Below, in pieces: positions 4,945-5,561 of a stretch of 5,561 nt of DNA. The position numbers were made by a program, and so were the translations under genes. Each line of letters starts with the position of its first letter. Positions within the stretch are counted from its first letter, which is position 1. Under the pieces are notes generated by a model. The model did no database searches. It saw nothing but the letters and a program-made list of their open reading frames with translations, and was not told the origin of the DNA. Origin of the DNA: DATDAW01 sp036524675 (GTDB taxonomy: Bacteria; Verrucomicrobiota; Verrucomicrobiia; Chthoniobacterales; DASVRZ01); assembly GCA_036524675.1 (NCBI GenBank), contig DATDBU010000031.1:1-5561 (forward strand). Reading direction: 5' to 3'.

Positions 4945-5009
4945 GAAGAAATGTCATTGCGTTAAACGTGCTGAAATCGATGAACTCGCGCTTCAAAAGG
5001 TCTCAGAGT
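4945..5009 (+). repeat. Direct repeat, right copy (pairs with 4494-4558)
   Basis: Same-orientation copy of 4494-4558, ending 5 bp before the MFS stop codon. GCTTCAAA and GCTGAA are exact; the overall agreement is about three quarters. Between it and the hairpin unit lies 4902-4920 (AGAGCGTGTCATGATTTTT), which looks like an insertion-sequence end, but no partner is visible. Confidence 0.55.
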
Positions 5010-5014
5010 TCTTT

Positions 5015-5560
5015 TTACGTTAAGGCATCAGCCTTTGCCCTTTGGTGTTCGGAATGACGCTCCCGAGCGACTGGAGCCAGAATGGCTACGAGGAGCACTA
5101 GTACTGCCACTGCAAGCAATGCACGGTCGAGCGGCATACTGTGAGCGAGGAACCCGATCAACGGGGCTCCCAGGAGGAAGCCGCCATAGCCGATTGTCGA
5201 GACCACGGCGATGGCTCGAGAACCTCGCCCTGGCACCTCTCCCGCCGCCGACATTGCCGAAGGAAACACAACGGAAAGTCCGAGACCCCAAGCGAGTGCG
5301 CCGACGAGTGCGGTCACGATCGAAGGCATCAGACACAGCGCAGCCACGCCCGCGCTCGCCAAGATGCCGGCCACCCCCAACACCGGCGCTCTCCCGAGAC
5401 GCTCGATGATTGCTCCCCCAATGAACCGGCCTAAAGCCATCGTCACATTGAAGCCCGCATACGTTAGCGCACCAAGGGCCGCTGGTGCGCCGCGGTTATC
5501 CACCAGCATCAGGGCAAGCCAGTCGTTTGCCGCTCCTTCGCCGAGGGCTGTGGCGAATAC
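5015..5560 (-). CDS. Major facilitator superfamily transporter, C-terminal part, cut by the window edge
   Basis: 181 residues plus a TAA stop; the frame is open to the right edge, so the N-terminal half is outside. In-frame residues upstream of the internal ATG at 5509 (ALGEGAANDWLAL) belong to the protein, so that ATG is not the start. The sequence shows successive membrane helices; GRFIGGAIIERLGR (44-57) is the motif-A-like loop between transmembrane helices 8 and 9 of a 12-helix MFS protein, then WGLGLSVVFPSAMSAAG, GYGGFLLGAPLIGFLAH and LLAVAVLVLLVAILAPVA as the last three helices, and a charged cytoplasmic tail. EGAxxDWxxL is reminiscent of the YbjJ-like branch of MFS transporters. The substrate cannot be told. 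The right direct repeat starts 5 bp downstream; no T-tailed terminator is seen. The gene shows no damage here. Confidence 0.88.
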   Translation of the reverse strand, partial: VFATALGEGAANDWLALMLVDNRGAPAALGALTYAGFNVTMALGRFIGGAIIERLGRAPVLGVAGILASAGVAALCLMPSIVTALVGALAWGLGLSVVFPSAMSAAGEVPGRGSRAIAVVSTIGYGGFLLGAPLIGFLAHSMPLDRALLAVAVLVLLVAILAPVARERHSEHQRAKADALT

Positions 5561-5561
5561 G

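Noticed and set aside
4494..5009. CRISPR array or integron attC array
   Set aside because: Repeats are two diverged direct copies and one inverted pair with no regular spacers, cas genes, integrase or attC core sites.
5035..5434. Plus-strand reading frames of 124 and 97 residues
   Set aside because: They are antisense to the clear MFS transporter helices and are arginine-rich, as expected of shadows.

Overview
The window reads as a bacterial accessory region with many decayed mobile elements and few intact genes. It has moderate GC content, and every gene I can support lies on the minus strand. The taxon cannot be fixed from the sequence. The RAYT-type transposase remnant, the IS1182-type transposase and the dense palindromic repeats would suit a repeat-rich genome such as those of Verrucomicrobiota or Planctomycetota, but that is only an impression.

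Layout from left to right: (1) 1-513 is the 5' part of an IS1182-type insertion sequence, with the first 155 codons of its transposase running off the left edge. (2) 514-1520 is a two-gene unit read leftwards: a 119-residue protein with a cysteine-rich tail, overlapping by ATGA a 216-residue protein with two predicted membrane segments and a coiled coil. The stop codon of the second gene touches the IS edge. (3) 1521-1870 has no recognisable gene. (4) 1871-2662 encodes a DUF2971-family protein, preceded by a candidate promoter whose spacer is a palindrome. (5) 2735-3028 is a damaged RAYT/IS200-like transposase with an internal deletion and no C-terminal half, with short hairpins on both sides. 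(6) 3124-3912 encodes a 262-residue protein of unknown family with a possible HEPN-type R-N-x4-H motif. (7) 3913-4493 is non-coding apart from a 26-codon relic of an IS4-type transposase. (8) 4494-5009 is a repeat complex: a roughly 65-bp direct repeat at each end, enclosing two diverged, inverted copies of a roughly 100-bp hairpin unit. (9) 5015-5560 is the C-terminal part of a major facilitator superfamily transporter that runs off the right edge.

No pathway links these genes. The DUF2971 gene and the HEPN-like gene lie close together on one strand among mobile-element debris, a setting where defence or abortive-infection genes often collect, but a joint function is conjecture. The strongest directly visible novelty is the palindromic repeat complex at 4494-5009.
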